Notes: generated by a model not told the origin, from the sequence alone. 14,511 nucleotides of DNA from Omnitrophica WOR_2 bacterium GWA2_47_8 (GCA_001805375.1 MHFY01000009.1:1-14511); one strand, 5' to 3'; counted from the stretch's first letter, positions 1 to 8,508 are shown. Numbers and translations are program-made.

Positions 1-1314
1 GGCCAGCCCGCCGATCAGCGCCAGCGCAATGATCCCTAAGCCGCTGACGACGATAGCATTGACTTGAAAATGAGATATCCCTTCAAAGAGAGCCCGAAAA
101 ACAAGCCATTCACTGACAAAACCGTTAAAAAGAGGCAGCCCGCAGATGGATAAACAACCGATTAAGAATAGATGCCCTGTCCAGGGCAGATATTTCAAAA
201 GTCCTCCCAAATGGTCGATCTCGCCCGTATGCGTCGCGCGGATGACCGACCCCGCGCTTAAGAACAAAAGCCCTTTAAAGATGGCGTGATTAAAAACATG
301 CAGAAGCGCGCCGGCATATCCGATCAAAGTGACAAATTCATTCTGATATATTTGGCCCCACAGGCCGACTCCCATGCCCAAGGTGATGATCCCGATGTTT
401 TCGATGGAATGGTAAGCGAGTAATTTTTTTATTTCATGCTGGCCTAAAGCATATAAAACGCCTCCCACCCCCGATATCATCCCGATGAACAGGAGCGCCG
501 CCGCGCACCATTCGGGAAAATTTTTAACGATCAAGATGAGCCGCAGCAATCCATAGATCCCTGCCTTGATCATGACCCCGGATAAAACCGCTGAGATATG
601 GCTCGGGGCCGCGGGATGGGCATGCGGCAGCCAAATGTGGAGAGGAATGAACCCGGCCTTAACACCAAAACCGATGATGCCGAAAACAAAAAGCATCGCC
701 GCTAAGGGGAGGGGGAATGAGGTGAGCGCCATTTGATCGAAATTCATGGACCCCGCATGCTGGTCCATCAAAAGGAACATGATCCATAAACAGAAGGTCC
801 CGGTATGCGTTGCTATCAAATAAAGGTATCCGGCCTTCCGGACGGCTTTTCTTTCATCATAAAATGTGATGAGAAAATACGAGGTTATGGTCATCATCTC
901 CCATGCTATCAAGAACAAGATGGCATTTTGGGCGGTGACGACCAGCATCAGAGAAATAAGCGCGAGATGATAGAGGGCAAAATGAACACAGGGGTTCTTT
1001 TCCTGATGATCTTTTAAATAACCGTAGCCGTATACACCGGCTAAGAAAAATAAAATGATGATCGTCAATAAAAAGAAAGCGCTTAAGAGGTCCATCCCAA
1101 TATGGAATTCCCCGATCGGCATCCGCAAGTTTAACCGGCAATCAACGGGTATCCGGCTCACCAGGACATCGACGGCCGAGAGGAATGCCAAAGCGCATCC
1201 TGCTGTCAGCGAGATCAGGAAAATACCCGCGCTGATCTTTCGGTCTCGCGCTGTTAATAATATCAACAGGATAGAAACAGACAATATGCCCAGACTATTG
1301 AGAAGAAGATTCAT
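1..1314 (-). CDS. hyfB: HyfB-like proton-translocating membrane subunit (complex I / group 4 hydrogenase type), C-terminus cut by window edge
   Basis: Read on the minus strand from ATG at 1314-1312; frame stays open for 438 codons to the left edge, so the C-terminus is missing (HyfB/HycC proteins are usually 600-680 residues). The protein is a chain of hydrophobic helices of the Proton_antipo_M (NuoL/M/N, MrpA/D, HyfB) family. The hallmark charged residues in membrane segments are all present: E139 (AWEMMTITSYFL), K219 (GFGVKAGFIPLHIWLPHAH), K250 (VMIKAGIYGLLR), H302 (LLAYHSIENIG) and K347 (NHAIFKGLLFLSAGS). The wording of these motifs is closest, from memory, to hydrogenase-4 component B / formate hydrogenlyase subunit 3. 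Known family role: ion translocation in a membrane arm coupled to a redox or hydrogenase arm. The start lies 3 bp after the stop of the HTH/EIIA gene, with only a weak Shine-Dalgarno, suggesting translational coupling. Whether it belongs to a hydrogenase, an Mrp-like antiporter or another complex depends on genes beyond the left edge. Confidence 0.85.
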   Translation of the reverse strand, partial: MNLLLNSLGILSVSILLILLTARDRKISAGIFLISLTAGCALAFLSAVDVLVSRIPVDCRLNLRMPIGEFHIGMDLLSAFFLLTIIILFFLAGVYGYGYLKDHQEKNPCVHFALYHLALISLMLVVTAQNAILFLIAWEMMTITSYFLITFYDERKAVRKAGYLYLIATHTGTFCLWIMFLLMDQHAGSMNFDQMALTSFPLPLAAMLFVFGIIGFGVKAGFIPLHIWLPHAHPAAPSHISAVLSGVMIKAGIYGLLRLILIVKNFPEWCAAALLFIGMISGVGGVLYALGQHEIKKLLAYHSIENIGIITLGMGVGLWGQIYQNEFVTLIGYAGALLHVFNHAIFKGLLFLSAGSVIRATHTGEIDHLGGLLKYLPWTGHLFLIGCLSICGLPLFNGFVSEWLVFRALFEGISHFQVNAIVVSGLGIIALALIGGLA

Positions 1315-1317
1315 AAC

Positions 1318-2025
1318 CTATTGGATTTTTCCTTTATTCCCTTGTACGGCCGGTGATAAGTTTGACTCAAGGATCCTGATCTCAGCCAGTATCTCCTCAG
1401 GAGGCGCTTTACGGCGCAAGCATTCCTGCAATTTGGCATTTTGCAAACAAAACGCTAATCGGCTTAAGATAGCCAAATGTTTTTTGACAGAGGGGCTTAG
1501 AAGGGTAAAGAGGACAAAGACCGGCAAGCCGTCAATGGCCTTGAAATCAACGGGATTCTTTAAAAAGCATACGGTGATGGATGGATCATTAATATGCAGG
1601 ACGACCGGATTACGGGCGTGGGGAATAGCGACACCGTTGCCGATAGCCGTTGACATGATCTTTTCTCTGGCGATCAACATCTGCCAGAGAGATTCTCTGC
1701 TTTGTTTCGGAGGGAGAGGCAAGACATCCACCACGGCCCGCAGGACATCCTCTTTTTTGTCGCCGGGAATATCATAATGGATCTGGCCGTTCTTTATGGC
1801 GTGATATAAGATACCCGTGTCCTGGCTCACTCTGTCGCCTAAAGCCAGGACTTCGGGGGTCAGTTTGATCTTTTTCTTTAAAGCCCAATCCAGCAATTCG
1901 ATATAATTAAAGCGGTATTGCCCATTGGCCTTAATGCAGGGCATGTCCTTTTTTTCGATCCATCTGTTTACTGTTTCCTCTGAAACAGCGAAATTTTTAA
2001 TGATGTCATTGGTCGACAGTTCCAT
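1318..2025 (-). CDS. Excisionase-type helix-turn-helix domain fused to PTS EIIA (Fru/Ntr-type) domain
   Basis: 235 residues. Residues about 3-52 resemble an HTH_17/MerR-like excisionase DNA-binding domain: a helix-turn-helix (LSTNDIIKNFAVSEETVNRW) followed by a short wing (MPCIKANGQYRF) and a helix. Residues about 78-222 form a PTS_EIIA type-2 domain: GVAIPHAR carries the expected phosphorylated histidine H136, and KKHLAILSRLA supplies the second conserved histidine H183. There are no EIIB or EIIC domains, so this is not a sugar permease; by analogy with PtsN (EIIA-Ntr) it is more likely a phosphorylation-responsive regulator. The gene sits 2 bp after the sulP stop and 3 bp before the hyfB-like start, in the same operon, so a role in controlling or sensing for these membrane proteins is plausible but inferred. 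The start follows a purine-rich GAAAG stretch; coupling to sulP translation is likely. Confidence 0.85.
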   Translation of the reverse strand: MELSTNDIIKNFAVSEETVNRWIEKKDMPCIKANGQYRFNYIELLDWALKKKIKLTPEVLALGDRVSQDTGILYHAIKNGQIHYDIPGDKKEDVLRAVVDVLPLPPKQSRESLWQMLIAREKIMSTAIGNGVAIPHARNPVVLHINDPSITVCFLKNPVDFKAIDGLPVFVLFTLLSPSVKKHLAILSRLAFCLQNAKLQECLRRKAPPEEILAEIRILESNLSPAVQGNKGKIQ

Positions 2026-2027
2026 CT

Positions 2028-3710
2028 TTACTTGCTTTCTTTGAGGATCTGGCCAGCCCGGTTAAGCGCTTGGTCGATGTTCGGTTGAATATTTTTCTCT
2101 CCGATATATTTTAATAATCCTGCCCGCTTGATCTTTTCAAGAGGCCGTGGTTGAAGGCCGGAGAGGATGATCTGTGTCCCGTCGTGTTTAGAAAGGTTAA
2201 AAACATTTTCTAAAGCGCTCAGCGCAGTGGCATCGATGGTAGGGACATGCCGCATACGAAGGATGAGGACCTTGGGTTTTTTTTCAAGGCCGCGGATCGT
2301 ATCTTTAAATTTGTCGGTCGCCCCGAAGAAAAACGGCCCGTTGATCTCGAATACTTCAATGCCTTCCGGGATATCCTTCTGTGAAATGCGGTTCTCATCA
2401 ACAACATCTTCCTCATCCGCCTCTTCGATCAAAGAGTCCGTGACATATCCCACCTGAGTCGCGTCGGCCATTCTCCGCATGAACAAAAGCGCCGCTAAAA
2501 CGATCCCGAACTTGATGGCTACCGTAAGGTCAACGAATACGGTCAAGAAAAATGTCGTCAACAAAACAACAATGTCCCGCGCCGGGCTCCGGAATATTTT
2601 AACGAATAAATGCCACTCGCTCATGTTATACGCAACAATGATCAATATGCCGGCGAGGGCCGCCATGGGGATGAGCGAGGCCCAGGGGCCAAAGAAAACC
2701 AATATGAGTAACAATGTAATCGCGTGGATGATGCCCGCGAACGGTGTCCGTCCGCCGTTCTTGATATTGGTCGCGGTCCGGGCGATGGCCCCGGTGGCGG
2801 GGATCCCTCCCATGATAGGGGAAGCGATATTTGCCACACCCTGCGCGATCAGTTCCATGTTCGAACGGTGCCGGTTGCCGGTCATACCGTCGGCGACAAC
2901 CGCGGAGAGCAGGGACTCGATCCCTGCGAGTATGGCGATCGTTAATGCGGGGGAACTTAGTTTTGTTATCAGTTCTACGCTAATATGCGGTAAATGGGGC
3001 ATGGGCAAAGTATTGGGGACTCCGCCAAACCGGCTGCCGATCGTTTCAACCGGGAGATGAAATATCTGGACCGCTAATGTCGTAAGAATGATCGCGATAA
3101 ATGACCCCGGGACCCTTCGCGTAACCTTTGGCCAATAGATAATAATAAATAAGGTCAAAAGACCTACAAGGAGGGTGGGAACATTAAGCGTATTAATATG
3201 CTTGGCATAATATTTGAACTTTTCAACAAATTCCGCCGGGACAGTCCCTCCGGTCAATCCCAGGAAGTCCCTGATCTGTGCCGCAAAAATGATCAAAGCG
3301 ATCCCCGCGGTAAAGCCTACGGTTACAGGATAAGGAATATATTTTATGATATCACCAAAGCGGGCTATTCCCATTAAAATAAGCAAAATCCCAGCCATTA
3401 ATGTGGCGGTTGCCAAGCCGTCATAGCCGTACTTCTGAATGATGCCGTAAACGATGACAATGAATGCCCCCGTCGGCCCTCCGATCTGGACCCGGCTTCC
3501 GCTTAAACATGAAATCAAGAATCCGGCGACAACAGCGGTATACAAGCCCTGTTCCGGTTTGACCCCGGAGGCAATGGCGAAGGCGATGGCTAGCGGTAAG
3601 GCCACGATCCCTACGATGATCCCGGCGATCAGGTCGGGAATAAATTTTTTTATGGAATAACCTTCCTTTAAAACAGTTATCAATTTCGGCTTAAGTTTAT
3701 TACGCCCCAT
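2028..3710 (-). CDS. SulP-family inorganic anion transporter with C-terminal STAS domain
   Basis: 560 residues, full length for a bacterial SulP/SLC26 transporter. Residues about 20-420 are a Sulfate_transp membrane domain. They contain the family signature near residues 50-83 (GVKPEQGLY, then GGPTGAF) and the core motif AGIESLLSAVVAD (262-274) followed by GGIPATGAIARTATNIK (301-317). Residues about 450-555 are a cytoplasmic STAS domain with IDATAL at 492-497, the position where anti-sigma antagonists carry DSSGL. Known substrates across the family are sulfate, bicarbonate, C4-dicarboxylates and others; the sequence alone does not decide. At the substrate/ion site this protein has E265, where, as I recall, the sodium-coupled bicarbonate carrier BicA has Asp; Glu is usual in proton-coupled members. 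Start ATG at 3710-3708 is preceded by AAGGG at good spacing. It is the first gene of the operon with HTH/EIIA and the hyfB-like gene. Confidence 0.93.
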   Translation of the reverse strand: MGRNKLKPKLITVLKEGYSIKKFIPDLIAGIIVGIVALPLAIAFAIASGVKPEQGLYTAVVAGFLISCLSGSRVQIGGPTGAFIVIVYGIIQKYGYDGLATATLMAGILLILMGIARFGDIIKYIPYPVTVGFTAGIALIIFAAQIRDFLGLTGGTVPAEFVEKFKYYAKHINTLNVPTLLVGLLTLFIIIYWPKVTRRVPGSFIAIILTTLAVQIFHLPVETIGSRFGGVPNTLPMPHLPHISVELITKLSSPALTIAILAGIESLLSAVVADGMTGNRHRSNMELIAQGVANIASPIMGGIPATGAIARTATNIKNGGRTPFAGIIHAITLLLILVFFGPWASLIPMAALAGILIIVAYNMSEWHLFVKIFRSPARDIVVLLTTFFLTVFVDLTVAIKFGIVLAALLFMRRMADATQVGYVTDSLIEEADEEDVVDENRISQKDIPEGIEVFEINGPFFFGATDKFKDTIRGLEKKPKVLILRMRHVPTIDATALSALENVFNLSKHDGTQIILSGLQPRPLEKIKRAGLLKYIGEKNIQPNIDQALNRAGQILKESK

Positions 3711-3776
3711 GCATGCCCTTTCTTTTTGGGAATAACGTGCAAAGATTTTTTGAGGGAATTGTAAGGAATACTAAAA

Positions 3777-3785
3777 ATTATATCA
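3777..3785 (-). promoter_or_regulatory. Extended -10 promoter for the sulP-EIIA-hyfB operon
   Basis: On the minus strand the 113-bp gap upstream of sulP contains TGATATAAT, a perfect -10 hexamer with the extended-10 TGn element. There is no good TTGACA 16-18 bp upstream, as is common for extended -10 promoters. The predicted transcription start is near 3770, giving a leader of about 60 nt before the sulP ATG. Sigma-70-like; not experimentally supported. No convincing intrinsic terminator for the upstream HAD gene is seen in the gap, so read-through is possible. Confidence 0.5.
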
Positions 3786-3823
3786 GAGGGCAGGTGTTTT
3801 TCTAGTACCTTTGAATAAAAAAG

Positions 3824-4453
3824 TTATAGGCCGGCCAGAGCTGTTAACTCTTCGGGTTTGTGGATCAGGAAATCCGGGTTGTATTGCTGAAGGTTTTGTG
3901 CGGAATTGTAGCCCCACGTGACCGCGGCGATCTTGATCCCCAGCTTTTGGGCCGCAAGAATGTCCCGCACTTCATCGCCGACATAAACAATTTGCTCTTT
4001 TCTGAATCTATTCTTAAAAATGAGCTTCTGCAATGAGATGTTTTTACTCCAAACCTTCGAGGTCGTATGGACAAAATCAAACATGTCCATCCGATGATTG
4101 TTTAAGAACCCGATGATCAGTTCGCGGGAATTTGACGAAAGGATGCCAAGTTGAGTGCCGGAGTTTTTAAGTTGGGTCAAGCATTCTTTTATTCCGGATA
4201 TGGGTTCAATGACCGAGACCCTTTTTTCAAATTTTTTTTTGCCTTTGGCAATAATGGCCGGGAGCTTCAGTATGGGGATTCTAAAATAACGGATAAGTTC
4301 CAGGGAGCTTTTATTTTTGAGCTTTGCGACCTCCTCGGGCAGGATAGGTTTATAATGAAATTCTTCCGCCAGTTGGTTGAAGATCTCGACAGAATGGCGG
4401 TAGGTATCGGCGATCGTGCCGTCAAAATCGAATATGAAAATACGGGGCTTCAT
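3824..4453 (-). CDS. HAD-superfamily phosphatase, phosphoglycolate phosphatase-like
   Basis: 209 residues with all four HAD motifs in order. Motif I is DFDGTIADT with nucleophile D9 and acid/base D11. Motif II is GILSSNS (103-109). The motif III lysine is probably K137 or K143. Motif IV is VGDEVRD (158-164), for Mg2+ binding. Residues about 15-85 are the helical C1 cap typical of Gph/PGMB-type enzymes. The usual activity is hydrolysis of a small phosphorylated metabolite such as 2-phosphoglycolate, but the substrate cannot be read from the sequence. The start at 4453 lacks a clear Shine-Dalgarno, yet no better in-frame start precedes motif I, which begins at residue 7. It is transcribed divergently from the DUF486 gene and lies upstream of the sulP operon in the same direction. 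Confidence 0.88.
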   Translation of the reverse strand: MKPRIFIFDFDGTIADTYRHSVEIFNQLAEEFHYKPILPEEVAKLKNKSSLELIRYFRIPILKLPAIIAKGKKKFEKRVSVIEPISGIKECLTQLKNSGTQLGILSSNSRELIIGFLNNHRMDMFDFVHTTSKVWSKNISLQKLIFKNRFRKEQIVYVGDEVRDILAAQKLGIKIAAVTWGYNSAQNLQQYNPDFLIHKPEELTALAGL

Positions 4454-4480
4454 ACAGTCGGGATATAAATAGTGGAAAAA

Positions 4481-4508
4481 TTGCTTTAAACTTTTTTGTA
4501 GTTATCAT
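4481..4508 (+). promoter_or_regulatory. Candidate promoter for the DUF486-receiver genes
   Basis: TTGCTT (4481-4486) and TATCAT (4503-4508), separated by 16 bp, in the AT-rich 99-bp gap between divergent genes. The predicted start near 4515 would leave a leader of about 38 nt. The -10 overlaps the near-palindrome GTTAT-C-ATAAC (4501-4511). Read on the other strand the same bases give TATGAT, a possible -10 for the HAD gene. Matches are moderate only. Confidence 0.3.
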
Positions 4509-4511
4509 AAC
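4501..4511. repeat. 11-bp near-palindrome GTTAT-C-ATAAC between divergent genes
   Basis: Perfect 5-bp arms around a single central base, located in the divergent promoter region of the HAD gene and the DUF486 gene. Symmetric sites of this kind may be operators for dimeric regulators, but the site is short and AT-rich, so chance is a real alternative. Confidence 0.3.
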
Positions 4512-4552
4512 ATAAAATACATAAAAGACTATGAGGAAAGGGAGAGAAACTT

Positions 4553-4882
4553 ATGACAACGATCATTTTCTTAACGATCTCCAATGTCTTTATGACGATC
4601 GCCTGGTATGGGCATCTGAAATATGAGGATTCGCCGCTGTGGAAGGCCATTGTCATCAGTTGGCTGATCGCCTCGGTGGAATATTGTTTTCAAGTGCCGG
4701 CGAACCGGATCGGACATTATCAATTCACCGCCGCCCAGCTTAAAACGATCCAGGAGGTCATTACATTGATTGTGTTTTGTGGATTTTCGGTGTGGTATTT
4801 AAAAGAGCCGATGAAATGGAACTATGCTGTCGGATTTTTATTTATTATCCTAGCGGTATTTTTTATTTTCAAAGAATGGTAA
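4553..4882 (+). CDS. DUF486 / DMT-superfamily small membrane protein
   Basis: 109 residues, about four hydrophobic helices (roughly 1-18, 28-47, 66-84, 89-107). The sequence fits the DUF486 family (PF04342), seen in the phrases NVFMTIAWYGHLKY, EYCFQVPANRIG, FTAAQLKTIQEVITL and MKWNYAVGF. These proteins are placed in the drug/metabolite transporter superfamily because of size and topology; their function is unknown. Start ATG is preceded by a purine-rich GGGAGAG at good distance. A 25-bp gap separates it from the receiver gene, which is probably cotranscribed. Confidence 0.88.
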   Translation: MTTIIFLTISNVFMTIAWYGHLKYEDSPLWKAIVISWLIASVEYCFQVPANRIGHYQFTAAQLKTIQEVITLIVFCGFSVWYLKEPMKWNYAVGFLFIILAVFFIFKEW

Positions 4883-4907
4883 GGCACGGTCAACTAAGGA
4901 ACCTATT

Positions 4908-5273
4908 ATGACGAAGAAAGTTTTGATCATTGATGATGATGCAAATAGCTTAAAGATCGTTACTCCGCGTTTAAAAGAGGCCGGATATGCAGTTGTGACT
5001 GCTTCTGACGGAGAAGCAGGATTAAAAAAGGTTCAGGCGGAAAAGCCGGACCTCATCATCCTTGATATCGCGATGCCGGAGATGGATGGGTTCACTTTTG
5101 TTCAAGAATTAAAGAAGGTGGGAGCGTTTGATAAAACTCCCATCATCGTTTTGACAGCTAAGGACGAGATGCAGGATATCTTTGAGATAGAAGGGGTTAA
5201 GGATTATATTGCTAAACCTTTTAACACAAATGATCTCTTAGGAAGAATAAAGAAACTTTTGAAAGAATCTTAG
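4908..5273 (+). CDS. Single-domain CheY-like response regulator receiver
   Basis: 121 residues, only a REC domain with no output domain. Acidic pair D9/D10 (VLIIDDDA), phospho-acceptor D53 (LIILDIAMPEMDG), conserved T83 (VLTAK), aromatic Y100 and K103 (IAKPF) are all present, so it should be phosphorylatable. AAGGA lies 7 nt before the ATG. No histidine kinase or chemotaxis gene is in the window, so its partner is elsewhere. It lies just upstream of groESL; the groE promoter starts 20 bp after its stop codon. Confidence 0.93.
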   Translation: MTKKVLIIDDDANSLKIVTPRLKEAGYAVVTASDGEAGLKKVQAEKPDLIILDIAMPEMDGFTFVQELKKVGAFDKTPIIVLTAKDEMQDIFEIEGVKDYIAKPFNTNDLLGRIKKLLKES

Positions 5274-5293
5274 TCGTTTTCTCCATACCCTAC

Positions 5294-5321
5294 TTGACAA
5301 AATTTTTAAAATTTGTATAAT
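5294..5321 (+). promoter_or_regulatory. Consensus sigma-70 promoter upstream of groESL
   Basis: TTGACA (5294-5299) and TATAAT (5316-5321), both perfect matches, with 16-bp spacing. Predicted start near 5326-5328, giving a leader of about 120 nt before groES. A terminator-like hairpin and the CIRCE operator lie in this leader. A weaker second promoter could lie further down: TTTAAT at 5386-5391 inside CIRCE, with TTGGTT at 5365-5370 at a suboptimal 15-bp spacing. Confidence 0.8.
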
Positions 5322-5337
5322 AGCCAACCTAGAGGAG

Positions 5338-5366
5338 AGAAGGGAAAAAGTCCCTTCTTATTTTTT
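5338..5366 (+). terminator. Intrinsic terminator-like hairpin in the groESL leader
   Basis: AGAAGGGA (5338-5345) pairs perfectly with TCCCTTCT (5351-5358) around a 5-nt loop AAAAG; a G-U pair can extend the stem. TATTTTTT follows immediately (5359-5366). This is the layout of a rho-independent terminator, with a moderately weak stem (4 GC of 8). It lies downstream of the consensus promoter and upstream of CIRCE. It could end transcripts from the receiver gene, attenuate groESL, or both. Confidence 0.6.
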
Positions 5367-5375
5367 GGTTTAGAT

Positions 5376-5402
5376 TTAGCACTCTTTTAATGTGAGTGCC
5401 AG
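5376..5402 (+). promoter_or_regulatory. CIRCE operator (HrcA binding site)
   Basis: TTAGCACTC-N9-GAGTGCCAG. The left arm is a perfect CIRCE half-site; the right arm matches the consensus GAGTGCTAA at 7 of 9 positions. It lies 44 bp upstream of the groES start, the classic position for HrcA repression of chaperone operons: HrcA bound here blocks transcription until heat or misfolding inactivates it. hrcA itself is not in the window. Confidence 0.93.
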
Positions 5403-5446
5403 TGCGTATAAACAATCATAGAATTTTCTAAGACAGGAGGACTTGT

Positions 5447-5737
5447 ATGAAATTACAACCATTAGCGGACCGAGTGGTCATCAAACCTTTGAAGGCAGAG
5501 GCAAAAACAAAGGGTGGCATCGTTTTGCCGGATACGGCAAAAGAAAAACCGCAGGAAGGCCAAGTGATAGCGGTGGGAAAAGGAAAGGTTTTAAACAGCG
5601 GGACGACACAGTCTCCCGAGGTCAAGATCGGCGACAAAGTCCTCTACGGGAAATACAGCGGGACGGAATTTAAGATCGATGATGCGGATGAAGTTTTGAT
5701 CATGAAGGAAGAAGAAATCTTAGCTGTTGTAAAATAA
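5447..5737 (+). CDS. groES: Co-chaperonin GroES (Hsp10)
   Basis: 96 residues, standard length. [12 protein letters not shown] opens the fold; the mobile loop around residues 17-34 carries GGIVLPD, whose IVL tripeptide (25-27) binds the GroEL apical domain; the end EILAVVK is typical. A seven-subunit cap for GroEL in the cytoplasm. The start is fixed by a perfect AGGAGG (5435-5440) 6 nt upstream. First gene of the CIRCE-controlled groESL operon; groEL follows after 27 bp. Confidence 0.98.
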   Translation: MKLQPLADRVVIKPLKAEAKTKGGIVLPDTAKEKPQEGQVIAVGKGKVLNSGTTQSPEVKIGDKVLYGKYSGTEFKIDDADEVLIMKEEEILAVVK

Positions 5738-5752
5738 ATGTTTGATACTTGA

Positions 5753-7390
<1,638 letters not shown>

Positions 7391-7398
7391 TAAAGATC

Positions 7399-7480
7399 GA
7401 AGTCAGAGGCCAGATGTAAGAAGTCGGGAAGATTAAATTTTATATTTTTCTCAGGCTTCTGATATCTGGCCTCTGGCTTC
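7399..7480. repeat. Long imperfect inverted repeat built from heptamers (copy 1), between groEL and moxR
   Basis: Left arm 7399-7425 and right arm 7454-7480 match at 23 of 27 positions when one is reverse-complemented; three of the four mismatches can form G-U pairs in RNA. The loop is 28 nt and AT-rich. Each arm is a run of degenerate 7-bp units, consensus GAAGYCA on the left and TGRCTTC on the right. No U-tract follows the right arm, so it is not a standard intrinsic terminator. It lies 8 bp after groEL and 30 bp before moxR. A related copy lies on the other side of moxR. Confidence 0.85.
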
Positions 7481-7510
7481 TTTAAGAATAAGTTATGAAA
7501 GGACTATCCT

Positions 7511-8506
7511 ATGGGCGAAAGCGGCATTACAGCCATTAATGAAAAGGTAAAGAAAGAAAGCGCCGTTGTCGAAGCGATCTTCATGGAGATGGAAAAGGTC
7601 ATTGTCGGCCAGCGTGTTCTTTTGGAACGTTTGTTGGTCGGTTTACTGGCCAACGGCCATATCCTGATCGAAGGCGTTCCCGGCCTGGCTAAGACCATGG
7701 CGGTTAAGACCTTAGCTTCTATTATCCAATCGAAATTTCAAAGGATCCAATTCACGCCTGACATGCTCCCGGCGGACCTCATCGGGACGCTTATCTACGA
7801 TCAAAAAACCGGAAGTTTTAAAATAAAAAAAGGCCCGATCTTTGCCAATCTGATCTTAGCGGATGAGATCAACCGCGCGCCGGCCAAGGTGCAGAGCGCG
7901 CTTTTGGAGTCGATGCAGGAGCGGCAAGTCACCATCGGCGAGGAAACTTTAATTTTGGACGATCCGTTCTTGGTTTTGGCCACCCAAAACCCGATCGAAC
8001 AGGAAGGGACGTATCCCTTGCCGGAAGCGCAGGTGGACCGATTTATGCTGAAGGTCAAGGTGAGCTACCCGAACAAAGAAGAAGAACTTAAGATCTTAAA
8101 ACGAATGTCGTTCACGGATAAAGAATTTGATATCAGGAAAGTCATCGACCCCAAAGATATCCTTCGCGCCCGCCGGGTGGTGGATGAAGTTTATATGGAT
8201 GAAAAGATCGAACGTTATATCGTCGATATCGTGGACGCGACGCGTAACCCGCAAAATTATAAATTGGCTGACCTCAAAGGTCTGATCCTCTACGGGGCTT
8301 CTCCGCGTGCCACGATTAATTTAACTTTAGCTTCCAAAGCCTACGCCTTTATCCAGGGCCGAGGTTATGTCACCCCGCAGGACGTTAAAACTATCGGCAT
8401 GGATGTTTTACGGCATCGCGTCATTGTCAGTTACGAAGCTGAAGCCGAAGAAAAATCCTCCGAAGACATCATTCAAAGAATTTTTAGCGAAGTGGAAGTA
8501 CCATAA
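7511..8506 (+). CDS. moxR: MoxR-family AAA+ ATPase
   Basis: 331 residues. Walker A GVPGLAKT (55-62), Walker B LILADE (114-119) continuing into INRAPAKVQSALLESMQE, sensor 1 in ATQNPIEQEGTYPLPEAQVDRF (N160; R177 probable arginine finger), and the sensor 2 region GASPRA near 277. This is the standard AAA_3 plus lid arrangement of MoxR proteins. MoxR ATPases work with VWA proteins as chaperone-like pairs; here the gene heads the Bat operon, followed by DUF58 and four bat genes. AAAGGA at 7498-7503 sets the start. It is separated from both neighbours by heptamer inverted repeats, and no clear own promoter was found; transcription from groE is possible. Confidence 0.96.
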   Translation: MGESGITAINEKVKKESAVVEAIFMEMEKVIVGQRVLLERLLVGLLANGHILIEGVPGLAKTMAVKTLASIIQSKFQRIQFTPDMLPADLIGTLIYDQKTGSFKIKKGPIFANLILADEINRAPAKVQSALLESMQERQVTIGEETLILDDPFLVLATQNPIEQEGTYPLPEAQVDRFMLKVKVSYPNKEEELKILKRMSFTDKEFDIRKVIDPKDILRARRVVDEVYMDEKIERYIVDIVDATRNPQNYKLADLKGLILYGASPRATINLTLASKAYAFIQGRGYVTPQDVKTIGMDVLRHRVIVSYEAEAEEKSSEDIIQRIFSEVEVP

Positions 8507-8508
8507 TT

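Noticed and set aside
1055..1777. 240-residue open frame on the plus strand
   Set aside because: It lies antisense across the hyfB-like and HTH/EIIA genes, which both have clear family motifs; its own translation is Arg/Ser-rich with no recognisable domain.
2479..3060. 193-residue plus-strand open frame opposite sulP
   Set aside because: Shadow of the SulP coding strand; Met/Pro/Ala-rich composition and no family resemblance.
3829..3836. GGCCGGCC at the end of the HAD gene as a terminator stem
   Set aside because: The self-complementary octamer leaves no loop, and it lies within the coding region ahead of the stop.
5419..5430. Near-palindrome TAGAA-TT-TTCTA just before the groES Shine-Dalgarno
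   Set aside because: Five AT-rich base pairs with a 2-nt centre cannot form a stable hairpin, and such short AT palindromes arise by chance.
7399..7480. Palindrome after groEL as a normal rho-independent terminator
   Set aside because: The stem is far longer than typical, the loop is 28 nt and no U-tract follows; the heptamer structure shared with the second copy fits a repeat element better.
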